Source of the DNA: Lachnotalea sp041821265
GTDB taxonomy: Bacteria > Bacillota > Clostridia > Lachnospirales > Lachnospiraceae
Assembly (NCBI GenBank): GCA_041821265.1
Contig: JBGUEQ010000025.1
Span: 4,132 to 68,131 of the forward strand
Direction of reading: 5' to 3'
DNA: 64,000 nt
In this document: in pieces, positions 40,917 to 49,997 of the stretch
Layout of the letters: each line of letters begins with the position of its first letter
Numbering within the stretch: position 1 is the stretch's first letter
Made by a program: the position numbers and the translations under genes
Notes under the pieces: generated by a model
The model's database searches: none
What the model was told of the DNA's origin: nothing
Seen by the model: only the letters and a program-made list of their open reading frames with translations

Positions 40917-43043
40917 ATGAAAACTATAGATTTTAATAATCCGGAATTTTATCAAAATAGAGAGTTGAGTTGGATTAGCTTTAATAATCGAGTGCTCAGT
41001 GAGGCAAGAGACAAAAACAATCCGTTGTTTGAACGACTTAAATTCTTAAGTATTACTGCGTCTAACCTAGATGAATTTGTAATGATTCGAGTGGCATCAC
41101 TTAAGGACATGGTTCATGCGGGGTACGATAAACCAGATATAGCGGGGTTAGTGCCGACTAGGCAACTAGAAGAAATCAATAAGTCAATGCACGAATTAGT
41201 AAGTGTTCAGTATTCAACCTATAATCGTTCACTGTTACCATTATTAAAGAAAAACAGTATTAAAGTTATAAAATCTCATGAAGAACTTTCTACTCAACAA
41301 GGAGAATTTGCGGATGCATATTTTAATGAAAATGTATATCCTGTTCTTACACCAATGGCCGTAGATTCGTCAAGACCTTTCCCACTTATTCGAAATAAAT
41401 CTCTTAATATTGGTGCGCTGTTGATCAAAAAGAAGGGAGACAAAGAAGAAATTGAATTTGCTACGGTTCAAGTTCCATCTGTTTTGCCAAGAATTGTAAA
41501 ATTGCCAAATGGTAAAAAAGGTGAAACCAATATCATATTACTGGAAGAAATTATTGAAAGAAATATTGATAAGTTATTCTTGAATTATGATGTAGTAAGC
41601 GCTCATCCTTATAGAATTATGCGAAATGCCGATTTGGCGATTGATGAAGATGAGGCATCTGATTTATTAAAAGAAATACAAAAGCAAATTAAAATGCGTA
41701 AATGGGGAGAAGCAATTCGTCTTGAGGTAGAGGAAGTAGTAGATAGACGACTACTAACCATATTAAAGAAAGAATTGTCCATTCAAGATAAAGATATTTA
41801 TAAAATAAATGGTCCCCTGGATCTAACATTTTTAATGAAAATGTATGGATTGGAAGGCTATGATCATTTAAAAACTCCTAAATATCAACCACAACCAGTA
41901 AAAGGAATGGTGCCGGATGAGAATATATTTTCACAAATCAGAAGTGGGGATATTTTATTGCATCATCCATACCAAACATTTGATCCAGTAGTAGATTTTG
42001 TGAAAATAGCAGCGAAAGATCCACAAGTATTAGCAATTAAACAAACCCTATACCGAGTAAGTGGTAATTCCCCTATCATAGCGGCACTTGCGCAAGCAGC
42101 AGAAAATGGGAAACAAGTATCTGTATTGGTAGAACTTAAAGCGAGATTTGATGAGGAGAACAATATTGTGTGGGCGAAAATGCTTGAAAAAGCAGGTTGC
42201 CATGTTATATACGGACTAGTTGGGCTTAAGACACATAGTAAAATAACTTTAATTGTAAGAAGAGAAGAAGATGGTATTCGAAGATATGTACATCTAGGAA
42301 CTGGAAATTATAATGATGCAACCGCGAAGTTGTATACTGATTTTGGATTACTTACTTGTTCAGAAGCGATGGGTGAAGATGCAACAGCCGTATTTAATAT
42401 GCTTTCAGGCTATTCAGAACCGTTAACCTGGAATAAACTTACGTTAGCTCCAATATGGCTTAGAGATAAATTTTTAAATTTAATTCGAAGAGAAGAAGAG
42501 AATGCATTAGCAGGAAAACCCGCTCATATTATTGCGAAGATGAATTCTTTGTGTGATAGAGCAATTATTGCTGAATTATATAAAGCTTCAGCCGCAGGAG
42601 TAAAGATTGAACTTATGGTACGTGGAGTTTGTTGCTTAAGAACGGGCATTGAGGGTGTAAGCAATCATATAACTGTAAGTTCTATTGTTGGAAATTTCTT
42701 GGAGCATAGTCGTGTGTTCTATTTTTACAATGGTGGAATGGAAGAAGTTTATATGGGAAGCGCAGACTGGATGCCACGTAATTTAGATAGGCGAGTGGAA
42801 ATATTATTTCCGGTTGAAAATGTTAAATTAAAAAAAGAAATAATTAAAATATTGCATTATCAGCTCATTGATAATGTAAAGTCACACATTCTTCAAAAAG
42901 ATGGTACTTATATCAAATTGGATAAAAGAGGAAAACAACAGTTTAATTCACAAGAGTTTTTTTGCCAGGAAGCTATTAAATATGGTAAAGTAAAAGAAGA
43001 AATTAATGTGAGCAGAGTATTTGTACCGGTTGAGGGAATATAG
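40917..43043 (+). CDS. ppk1: Polyphosphate kinase 1
   Basis: A 708-residue enzyme with the PPK1 domains in order: N (YQNRELSWISFNNRVLSEA), head (FPLIRNKSLNIG), C1 and C2. Catalytic residues: His in LKTHSKITL (about residue 440) that is autophosphorylated, and the second histidine in FLEHSRVFYFYNGG; YMGSADWMPRNLDRRVEI is conserved. It makes inorganic polyphosphate from ATP, with stress and survival roles. GGAGG is six bases before ATG 40917. It forms a pair with ppx upstream. Confidence 0.97.
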   Translation: MKTIDFNNPEFYQNRELSWISFNNRVLSEARDKNNPLFERLKFLSITASNLDEFVMIRVASLKDMVHAGYDKPDIAGLVPTRQLEEINKSMHELVSVQYSTYNRSLLPLLKKNSIKVIKSHEELSTQQGEFADAYFNENVYPVLTPMAVDSSRPFPLIRNKSLNIGALLIKKKGDKEEIEFATVQVPSVLPRIVKLPNGKKGETNIILLEEIIERNIDKLFLNYDVVSAHPYRIMRNADLAIDEDEASDLLKEIQKQIKMRKWGEAIRLEVEEVVDRRLLTILKKELSIQDKDIYKINGPLDLTFLMKMYGLEGYDHLKTPKYQPQPVKGMVPDENIFSQIRSGDILLHHPYQTFDPVVDFVKIAAKDPQVLAIKQTLYRVSGNSPIIAALAQAAENGKQVSVLVELKARFDEENNIVWAKMLEKAGCHVIYGLVGLKTHSKITLIVRREEDGIRRYVHLGTGNYNDATAKLYTDFGLLTCSEAMGEDATAVFNMLSGYSEPLTWNKLTLAPIWLRDKFLNLIRREEENALAGKPAHIIAKMNSLCDRAIIAELYKASAAGVKIELMVRGVCCLRTGIEGVSNHITVSSIVGNFLEHSRVFYFYNGGMEEVYMGSADWMPRNLDRRVEILFPVENVKLKKEIIKILHYQLIDNVKSHILQKDGTYIKLDKRGKQQFNSQEFFCQEAIKYGKVKEEINVSRVFVPVEGI

Positions 43044-43102
43044 TTTAGAAAAAAGTTGAATTATGAGAATTCAATTTGAATAAAAAGGAAAGTTGGAAGT
43101 AA

Positions 43103-45091
43103 ATGGCGAAAGCTTTATATATATCGGAAAAACCTAGCGTCGCGCAAGAATTTGCCAAGGCGTTGAAATTAAAAACAAAAAGACACGATGGCTATATGGA
43201 ATCTGAGGAAGCCGTAGTTACTTGGTGTGTAGGGCACTTAGTAACGATGAGTTATCCAGAAGTATATGATGAGAAGCTAAAAAAATGGAGATTAGATACC
43301 TTACCATTTGTGCCGAAAGAATTTAAATATGAAGTAATCGATGGTGTCAAAAAGCAATTTAATGCAGTGAAAAGCTTATTAAATCGAGAGGATATTGACA
43401 CAATCTATGTCTGTACTGACTCTGGACGTGAAGGAGAATATATTTATCGACTAGTAGAGCAAGAATCACATATCAAAGGCAAAACTAGAAAAAGAGTATG
43501 GATTGATTCACAGACAGAAGAAGAAATTCTAAAGGGAATTAATTCGGCAAAAGATTTATCTGAGTATGATAATTTAGCGGAAGCAGCATATCTAAGAGCA
43601 AAAGAAGATTATCTTATGGGAATTAATTTTTCAAGATTATTATCATTAAAATATGGGAATGCAATTGCAAATTATTTAAATGAAAGATACTGTGTCGTTT
43701 CGGTTGGTCGTGTTATGACCTGTGTTTTGGGAATGGTGGTTCGCAGAGAGCGAGAAGTAAGACTTTTTGTTAAAACACCCTTTTATAGAGTAGTGGGAAC
43801 TTTTGATTGCAATGGAAGAGAAATAGAAGCAGAATGGAAGGCTATATCAGGATCCCAATATTATGAAAGTCCAAAGTTATATAAGGATAATGGATTTAAG
43901 ACAATGGAGGATGCGAAAGAATTAATTGGTTACCTAGATAGTGAACCACCAGTGATATCCGAAGTAGCAGCAGTGGAGAAAAAGAAAGAGAATAAAAACC
44001 CTCCCCTGTTATATAACTTGGCGGAACTTCAAAATGATTGTTCTAAAATGTTTAAAATAAGTCCAGATGAAACGCTTAAAATTGTTCAAGAACTGTATGA
44101 AAAGAAACTCGTAACATATCCTAGAACAGATGCTAGAGTATTATCGAGTGCAGTTGCCAAAGAGATAAATAAAAATATTAGTGGTTTAAAAGGATATGAA
44201 CACGGAAGAGTTTTTGCAGAAGAAATTCTTGAGAGCGGTTCCTATAAGAAGATTGTTAATAGCCGATATGTAAATGATAAGCAAATCACAGATCATTATG
44301 CAATTATTCCTACGGGGCAAGGGCTTAGTGCGCTAAGAGCGGTGCCACCTATAGCGATTCAAGTTTATGAGACTATTGTCAGGCGTTTCTTAAGTATATT
44401 CTATCCACCAGCAGTCTATCAGAAGATTTCAATTACAACGAAGGTGAAAGAAGAGAGCTTTTTTGCTAGCTTCAAGGTACTGGCAGAGGAAGGTTATTTA
44501 AAAGTTGTTGGCAATTCATTTGATAAAAAAAAGGATGATAAGTCCACAGAGGATTTAAAATGTGATGAAGAACTTTTGACTTTATTAAAGGCGCTTAAAA
44601 AGGGAAATAAAATGCCTGTAAAAGAACTAAATATTAAAGAAGGTGAGACTTCTCCACCGAAACGATATAGCTCAGGATCTATCATTCTTGCGATGGAAAA
44701 TGCAGGTCAATTAATTGATGATGATGAATTACGTGCTCAAATCAAAGGAAGTGGAATCGGGACAAGTGCTACTCGTTCTGAGATTCTTAAGAAATTAGTA
44801 GGCAATAAATACATTGGGTTAAATAAAAAAACACAGATTATTACTCCAACACAGTTAGGTGAGATGATTTTTGATGTGGTGAATGCGTCAATTCGCTCAC
44901 TTCTTAATCCGGAACTTACTGCAAGTTGGGAAAAAGGGCTAACCTATGTATCAGATGGAGATATTACACCTGATGAATATATGAAGAAACTTGAGGATTT
45001 TATTGTTAGTAGAACAAATGGAGTTTTAAACCTTAATAATCAATATCAATTAAGAGGATGTTTTGATAATATTTCAGCTAATTACAAATAA
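43103..45091 (+). CDS. topB: DNA topoisomerase III
   Basis: A 662-residue type IA topoisomerase: Toprim domain (ALYISEKPSVAQEFAKAL, CTDSGREGEYIYRL with the acidic metal site), catalytic tyrosine in LVTYPRTDARVL (about residue 340), DHYAIIPTG, and GIGTSATRSEILKKL. The C-terminal zinc fingers of TopA are absent, as is typical of TopB. It separates intertwined DNA by single-strand passage. AAAGGAAAG lies upstream of ATG 43103. The next gene starts 36 bases after it. Confidence 0.95.
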   Translation: MAKALYISEKPSVAQEFAKALKLKTKRHDGYMESEEAVVTWCVGHLVTMSYPEVYDEKLKKWRLDTLPFVPKEFKYEVIDGVKKQFNAVKSLLNREDIDTIYVCTDSGREGEYIYRLVEQESHIKGKTRKRVWIDSQTEEEILKGINSAKDLSEYDNLAEAAYLRAKEDYLMGINFSRLLSLKYGNAIANYLNERYCVVSVGRVMTCVLGMVVRREREVRLFVKTPFYRVVGTFDCNGREIEAEWKAISGSQYYESPKLYKDNGFKTMEDAKELIGYLDSEPPVISEVAAVEKKKENKNPPLLYNLAELQNDCSKMFKISPDETLKIVQELYEKKLVTYPRTDARVLSSAVAKEINKNISGLKGYEHGRVFAEEILESGSYKKIVNSRYVNDKQITDHYAIIPTGQGLSALRAVPPIAIQVYETIVRRFLSIFYPPAVYQKISITTKVKEESFFASFKVLAEEGYLKVVGNSFDKKKDDKSTEDLKCDEELLTLLKALKKGNKMPVKELNIKEGETSPPKRYSSGSIILAMENAGQLIDDDELRAQIKGSGIGTSATRSEILKKLVGNKYIGLNKKTQIITPTQLGEMIFDVVNASIRSLLNPELTASWEKGLTYVSDGDITPDEYMKKLEDFIVSRTNGVLNLNNQYQLRGCFDNISANYK

Positions 45092-45127
45092 GATAATACT
45101 AGAAGAATTAGAAGAGTGGAGGAAAAT

Positions 45128-45796
45128 ATGCGTGGTTTAGAAATTGATAGTTTATATGATAGAAAAGAAACAATAGCATCAAGCCTGTTTGATGGAGCAA
45201 AATATCCGTGGGAAGTACTTCCTAAAATCAGTTCATATATTATGGAACTTGGAGAAACACTTAGTTTAGATGAATATGAAAAAAAGGGCGATAACATATG
45301 GATTGCAAAATCGGCCAGGGTAGCACCTACAGCATTTATAAATGGACCAGTAATTATAGGAAAGAATGCCGAAATTAGACATTGTGCATTTATTAGAGGA
45401 AATGCTATAATCGGAGAAGGTGCGGTTGTTGGTAACTCAACGGAACTTAAGAATGTTGTATTATTTAATAAAGTACAAGTGCCTCATTATAATTATGTCG
45501 GAGATTCCATTCTTGGATACAAAGCACATATGGGAGCTGGTTCCATCACTTCCAACGTGAAATCAGATAAAAAATTGGTTACAGTATTTGTAAATGGCGA
45601 GAAAATTGAAACAGGGTTAAAGAAGTTTGGTGCAATGCTTGGAGACAATGTTGAAATTGGATGTAATTCAGTCTTAAATCCTGGAACGGTAGTTGGAAGG
45701 GAAAGCAATGTGTATCCGTTGTCCATGGTAAGAGGATTTGTAGCTGCTAACTGTATATATAAAAAGCAGGGTGAAATAACGAGTAAGAACAATTAG
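45128..45796 (+). CDS. Left-handed beta-helix (LbH) acyl/nucleotidyltransferase-like protein
   Basis: About 222 residues with hexapeptide repeats in the centre: IAKSARVAPTAFINGPVIIG, NAEIRHCAFIRGNAIIGEGA, VVGNSTELKNVVLFNKVQVP, then a second helix DNVEIGCNSVLNPGTVVGRE. N-terminal 60 residues are helical. The pattern resembles the C-terminal half of GlmU and related sugar acyltransferases, but no nucleotidyltransferase domain is present, and the acceptor is unknown. I chose ATG 45128, five bases after TGGAGG. Last gene of the topB run; a terminator follows. Confidence 0.82.
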   Translation: MRGLEIDSLYDRKETIASSLFDGAKYPWEVLPKISSYIMELGETLSLDEYEKKGDNIWIAKSARVAPTAFINGPVIIGKNAEIRHCAFIRGNAIIGEGAVVGNSTELKNVVLFNKVQVPHYNYVGDSILGYKAHMGAGSITSNVKSDKKLVTVFVNGEKIETGLKKFGAMLGDNVEIGCNSVLNPGTVVGRESNVYPLSMVRGFVAANCIYKKQGEITSKNN

Positions 45797-45811
45797 AGGT
45801 AATGACATAAA

Positions 45812-45846
45812 AAACATAAGCGAGCGTTCACTCGCTTATGTTTTTC
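45812..45846. terminator. Bidirectional terminator
   Basis: Perfect 13-bp stem AAACATAAGCGAG (45812-45824) with CTCGCTTATGTTT (45831-45843), flanked by A and T runs; serves both converging genes. Confidence 0.85.
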
Positions 45847-45857
45847 ACTAGTTTGTA

Positions 45858-46301
45858 TTATAACAATATTTTTTGTAGGGTGTAATATCCATTATATGCT
45901 GCAGTGTATCCACTACAGTTATATTCTTTTCCTCTTTTTGTTTCTTTAAAAGTATAATAATCCTGAGAATATTTTAAAACAATACGACCTTTATGTCTGC
46001 TTGGAACGGTATAGGTTATAGTCTGCGTTGTTGTGAAAGTAGTGCTGGCACCTAAGGTAGAAGCAACATTGGACTGAAGCAAATCCAAACCAACTTTTAC
46101 CCCTCCTGAAATTGAGGAGGAAACGGTAGTTGAAGTTCCACCTGTAACAGAAATTGTACCTGGAGCAGCCACATAATCGGAAATAGACGTAATGAAAGTA
46201 TATTTAATTGGTTTGCTCACATTAGAAATGATTACGGAAGATTTTGTAGTTGCAAATAGATGTATTACTTGAGGTTTTAACCTCTCCCCATTTACGTTCA
46301 T
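45858..46301 (-). CDS. Beta-rich protein of unknown function
   Basis: A 147-residue protein without signal peptide. Its middle is an alternating Ser/Thr-rich region (GTISVTGGTSTTVSSSISGG, VKVGLDLLQSNVASTLGAST, TFTTTQTITYTVP) followed by RHKGRIVLKYSQDYYTFKE. Alternating polar/hydrophobic strands rich in Ser/Thr resemble the core sheets and insertion hairpin of aerolysin/ETX-MTX2 pore-formers and of some secreted Gram-positive beta-sandwich proteins. I do not recognise a named family. The start has AAGGAGG eight bases upstream on the minus strand. It is monocistronic. A structural or spore-surface role is equally possible. Confidence 0.65.
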   Translation of the reverse strand: MNVNGERLKPQVIHLFATTKSSVIISNVSKPIKYTFITSISDYVAAPGTISVTGGTSTTVSSSISGGVKVGLDLLQSNVASTLGASTTFTTTQTITYTVPSRHKGRIVLKYSQDYYTFKETKRGKEYNCSGYTAAYNGYYTLQKILL

Positions 46302-46762
46302 AGCTAATTCCTCCTTAAAATAAGCTAATATCTTATTTTTGAGTTTCTAAATGTTTTACACTTTATTCAAAACATGGGAACCACCTCCTTACTCACTATT
46401 TAGCCTAGGGCTTCATAGTAACAATTTATGGATGAAATACTGTTTCACATCATTGCAAGCTTGTAAAAACTATAGTTTGTAAGCTGTGCGTATAAAAGCC
46501 CTGGTGTTAACAAAAGATTGAACGGTAACTCTGTTAAAATGTTTATCCCTATATTATTATATTTATTCTACTATTTTAGTTATATTATAAATATACACCT
46601 TTTTTTATGATTTGAACACAATAAAATTAAAAAAAGTATAGTTGTCATATAATTATGCTGAAATATAAATATAATTAGAAAATTACATATACGTTAAAAA
46701 ATAATGCATTATAAAAATGTACTAATTTTATTTTATTTTACATTCATTAATCACACTAAAGG
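46302..46762. other. Gene-free region with a family A fragment
   Basis: It separates the minus-strand beta-rich gene from the ABC exporter operon. A diverged family A fragment lies at 46392-46422 (in reverse: GTTACTATGAAG, then AGGCTAAATAGTGAG). The remainder is AT-rich with no credible ORF. Confidence 0.5.
46392..46422 (-). repeat. Family A fragment (variant with AGGCTAAATAGT end)
   Basis: In reverse complement GTTACTATGAAGCCC..GGCTAAATAGTGAG; closest to the fragment at 49144-49176. Confidence 0.5.
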
Positions 46763-46815
46763 TTGACAAAACAAGAAAAACGTATTATTGTATTAATTGA
46801 GTAATACAATAATAC
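46763..46815 (+). promoter_or_regulatory. Promoter and perfect palindromic operator of the ABC exporter operon
   Basis: TTGACA (46763-46768), 17-bp spacer, TATTGT (46786-46791). A perfect 14-bp inverted repeat, GTATTATTGTATTA (46782-46795) and its exact complement at 46802-46815 with a 6-base spacer, covers the -10 and the start site. A repressor bound here would block the promoter. GntR/YtrA-type regulators often bind TGTATTA..TAATACA-like sites ahead of ABC exporters; that link is inference, as no such gene is adjacent. Confidence 0.75.
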
Positions 46816-46876
46816 AATGACATAATGATAACTATCTAAATGATATGAATTGTTATTTTGTAATAAGGAGAGTAAA

Positions 46877-47572
46877 ATGTTAGAAATTAAAAACTTAACG
46901 AAGAAATATGGTAAAATGCTAGCAGTAGATGATGTAAGTTTGGAAATTCCTGATGGTAACGTAGCAATATTATTAGGTCCAAATGGTGCGGGTAAATCAA
47001 CAATTATCAAGAGTATTGCAGGACTTTTGAAATATCAAGGAGCTGTAACGATTCAAGGAATTCCTTCCAGAGAAATAGAAGCTAAGAAGATATTTGGCTA
47101 TATTCCTGAAATGCCGGCTATGTTTGAAGCACTTACAGTACGAGAACATTTAGAATATATTTGTAAAGCATATGATGTAAACAATGATGATAATTATATG
47201 GATGTTTTATTAGAGAAATATGAATTGAAAGATAAACAGGATAAATTAGGCAATGAGTTGTCAAAAGGTATGATGCAAAAAGTTAGTATTTGCTGTGCAT
47301 TGATGATTCGACCTAGAGTTATTTTATTTGATGAACCAATGGTGGGTCTTGATCCAAAGGCGATAAAGGAACTGAAAGAAACAATAGTAGAGCTTAAAAA
47401 TGATGGGGTCACAGTTCTAGTTAGTACACATATGCTGGAAATGGTGAAAGATTTATGGGATGTTATGTTTATTATGAATAAGGGGAAAATTGTAGGTAAG
47501 TATGAAAAGAGTGATATAAATGATCAGGATATTGATGCTATTTTCTTCGAAATTACAGGCGGTGAAGAATAA
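46877..47572 (+). CDS. ABC exporter ATP-binding protein
   Basis: About 231 residues: Walker A GPNGAGKSTIIKSI, Q-loop YIPEMPAMFEALTVREHLEYI (in parts), signature LSKGMMQKVSI, Walker B VILFDEPMVGLDPKA, H-loop VSTHMLEMVK. The signature SKGMMQK is that of the exporter-type CcmA/YhaQ-like subfamily. I chose ATG 46877, with AAGGAG at 46865-46870. Its stop codon overlaps the start of the permease gene (TAATG). Regulated through the palindrome upstream. Substrate unknown. Confidence 0.92.
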   Translation: MLEIKNLTKKYGKMLAVDDVSLEIPDGNVAILLGPNGAGKSTIIKSIAGLLKYQGAVTIQGIPSREIEAKKIFGYIPEMPAMFEALTVREHLEYICKAYDVNNDDNYMDVLLEKYELKDKQDKLGNELSKGMMQKVSICCALMIRPRVILFDEPMVGLDPKAIKELKETIVELKNDGVTVLVSTHMLEMVKDLWDVMFIMNKGKIVGKYEKSDINDQDIDAIFFEITGGEE

Positions 47573-49143
47573 TGAGTGGATTGCTGTATTTACTAAAAAC
47601 GAGTACGAAAAACCGAATACTAAAATCATTAAAAAAACCAGCAACCTATATTTGGGTCATATTTATAATTGCATATTTGATTTTTGTTATGAAGGGGCTT
47701 GGAGATTATATTGATATGTTACATGTGGGGAATTCAAGTGGCTTCGCATTGCTTGTATCACTAGGTATTTTTGCTTTGCTTCCAACGAATATCGTGACTT
47801 ATGCTAAAAGAAAAGGATTAATATTTAAGCAGAGTGATGTACACTTTATATTTACTTCGCCAGTGAATCCAAAGTTTGTTTTAGTGAATGCTCAAGGGAA
47901 GCAGATATTAATGTCAATGCTTTTTCATAGTATTGTCGTAGTTATGGGAGTTATTTACTTTAATGTACCAATTATTACTATGATACTTTACTTTATACTT
48001 GCTTTTTGTGTTGAAAATATATTAGAAAGTAGTATTATGATATTACTTTACGGTAATGAAACATTATCGGAAAAAAAGATTACAATACTTTGCAGAAGTT
48101 TATACGTCATAATTGGCTTGCTGTTATGTTTTGGTGCATATTTATTTATGAGTTATGAAGCATCATGGAAAGTAATAGGGATATTTTTAGCACATCCACT
48201 GACGCAGTGCGTTCCTATTCTGGGATGGAACATTGCATTTATAAGATTATTGATTTTAGGTCCTACTACTGTAAATGTAGTATGTACCGTACTATATTGT
48301 GCATCGGCGATTGTACTATTTGTTTTTGCATATAAAATGAAATGTACAGGTGAATATTATGAAGATGCAATGACGTTTGCAGATGATTATGCAGTGAAAA
48401 TTACCAAAGCAAGAAGAGGACAGTTAGCATTGCCATTTAAACAGAAATTGGGTAAAGCAACCGTGGAATACAAAGGAAAATATGCTAAGGCAATTTTTTA
48501 TAGACAACTATTAGAATACAAAAAAAATAAATTTTTCATATTCGGGATAGCATCGGTTGCTAGTCTTGTAATCGGTATTGCAATTGCAGTATTTGGATAT
48601 TTCAATTATGAGGAAATAGGCAAGTTTAAAGTGTTTATTATTCCGGGAGTTAGTGCCTATATATCTTTTATCTTTAGCGGATATGCAACAAAATGGTCAA
48701 AAGAAATTAGTAATCCTTATACGTTTCTACTTCCCGATTTTCCAGCAAAAAAGCTTTGGTATGCAACCTTAATTGAGCACATAAGAGCAATGGTAGATGG
48801 AGCGTTAATCACCATTCCAGCAGCGATTACATTGCGATTAAATATTGTTCAGATCATATTAACGATACTAATTTATGTATGTTTACAATCTAACAAACTG
48901 TATTTAAATGTTGTAACAGATGCTTTTATAGGTAAGTATTTAGGAAGAGTAGGAAAACAATTTTTTAGAATGTTTGTACAAGGAATAATGATAAGTATTA
49001 GCGTTGCAAGTGCAGTTGTATCTGGAATGATTTTTGGAAGTGAAGTGGGATATATTATAATGATTATAGTGTCAGCAGCAATAACGGCATTATTAGCATT
49101 GGTTGCATCTAAAACATTTGAAAATATGGAGAGTATTGATTAA
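47572..49143 (+). CDS. ABC exporter permease (putative ABC_export family)
   Basis: A 523-residue protein with about twelve predicted membrane segments in two halves and a cytoplasmic region between (SEKKITILCRS; YEDAMTFADDYAVKITKARRG). KRKGLIFKQSDVHFIFTSPVNPKFVL and FLLPDFPAKKLWYATLIEHI are conserved in the putative ABC exporter family of Clostridia. Coupled to the ATPase gene by a one-base overlap. It likely exports a drug, peptide or lipid; no evidence narrows this. Confidence 0.85.
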   Translation: MSGLLYLLKTSTKNRILKSLKKPATYIWVIFIIAYLIFVMKGLGDYIDMLHVGNSSGFALLVSLGIFALLPTNIVTYAKRKGLIFKQSDVHFIFTSPVNPKFVLVNAQGKQILMSMLFHSIVVVMGVIYFNVPIITMILYFILAFCVENILESSIMILLYGNETLSEKKITILCRSLYVIIGLLLCFGAYLFMSYEASWKVIGIFLAHPLTQCVPILGWNIAFIRLLILGPTTVNVVCTVLYCASAIVLFVFAYKMKCTGEYYEDAMTFADDYAVKITKARRGQLALPFKQKLGKATVEYKGKYAKAIFYRQLLEYKKNKFFIFGIASVASLVIGIAIAVFGYFNYEEIGKFKVFIIPGVSAYISFIFSGYATKWSKEISNPYTFLLPDFPAKKLWYATLIEHIRAMVDGALITIPAAITLRLNIVQIILTILIYVCLQSNKLYLNVVTDAFIGKYLGRVGKQFFRMFVQGIMISISVASAVVSGMIFGSEVGYIIMIIVSAAITALLALVASKTFENMESID

Positions 49144-49176
49144 CGTTACTATTTAGCCTATGACTTCATAGCAACG
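49144..49176 (-). repeat. Family A fragment (variant)
   Basis: In reverse complement CGTTGCTATGAAGTCATAGG..CTAAATAGTAACG; directly follows the permease stop codon. Confidence 0.5.
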
Positions 49177-49197
49177 ATTAAACAACAAAATAGGTAA

Positions 49198-49947
49198 ATG
49201 ATGAAACAAGAGACCGGTAAGAGCAGAGAAGTGAATATCGATAAAAAGTTAATACAATATTTTTTGGTTGTAGAGATTGGGTTATATTTGACGTTTCTAA
49301 TTCTAGATAGTGTAAACCAAAGAAATGGACTTTCAAATATATTAAAATTTATATCAATAAGCCTTTGTTTTATCTTTGTTTTTTATTCATTTGTAAAGAA
49401 TAAAGAAAAATACATATTTATAATGCTTCTTATATTATTTTTTACCGTAATTGCGGATATATTTTTATTATTTACAAGCAGATTTGAAATTGGAATAGTA
49501 TCTTTTGTTATTGTTCAATGTTTGTATTTTTATAAACTGAAATTAATGAATCATGGTAAATGCAAAAGGTGCATGGTGGAAGTGTTAACAATAGCTTTTA
49601 TATGGAATATGCTTGTCTTGATAATGAAAAACAAAAATTTTTTATCTCCTTTCATCGTTATTGCAAGTTTATACTTTATAATATTTACTGCGAATCTAGT
49701 AAAGAGTTGGGTTATTGTGATGAGAGATAAGAGCAGGAATATTTATGAGGTTAGTTTTGCAATAGGATTGGTTTTGTTTTATATATGTGATATCAATGTT
49801 GGATTAAGTAATTTAAACATTATGGCAATTGATATGCCAAAGATTATCGAATTATTAGCCAGAAATTCCGCTTTATTGATGTGGGTGTTTTATTTGCCAG
49901 CCCAAGTAATTTTATCGATAAATGGGGTTTTATATAAAGGTAAATAA
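49198..49947 (+). CDS. YhhN/TMEM86-like integral membrane protein
   Basis: A 249-residue protein with about eight membrane segments. Buried acidic residues in TVIADIFLLF and LFYICDINVGLSN, and VIVQCLYFYKL between, resemble the conserved Asp pattern of YhhN (TMEM86, lysoplasmalogenase) proteins. The similarity is weak and judged by eye. The start, either ATG 49198 or 49201, has only TAGGTAA upstream. It may be co-transcribed with the ABC exporter (54-base gap holding a repeat fragment). Confidence 0.6.
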   Translation: MMKQETGKSREVNIDKKLIQYFLVVEIGLYLTFLILDSVNQRNGLSNILKFISISLCFIFVFYSFVKNKEKYIFIMLLILFFTVIADIFLLFTSRFEIGIVSFVIVQCLYFYKLKLMNHGKCKRCMVEVLTIAFIWNMLVLIMKNKNFLSPFIVIASLYFIIFTANLVKSWVIVMRDKSRNIYEVSFAIGLVLFYICDINVGLSNLNIMAIDMPKIIELLARNSALLMWVFYLPAQVILSINGVLYKGK

Positions 49948-49997
49948 TTTGTTTTAAACTATACATATTATGGCTGAAGCGGTAAGGAGATATGGGA

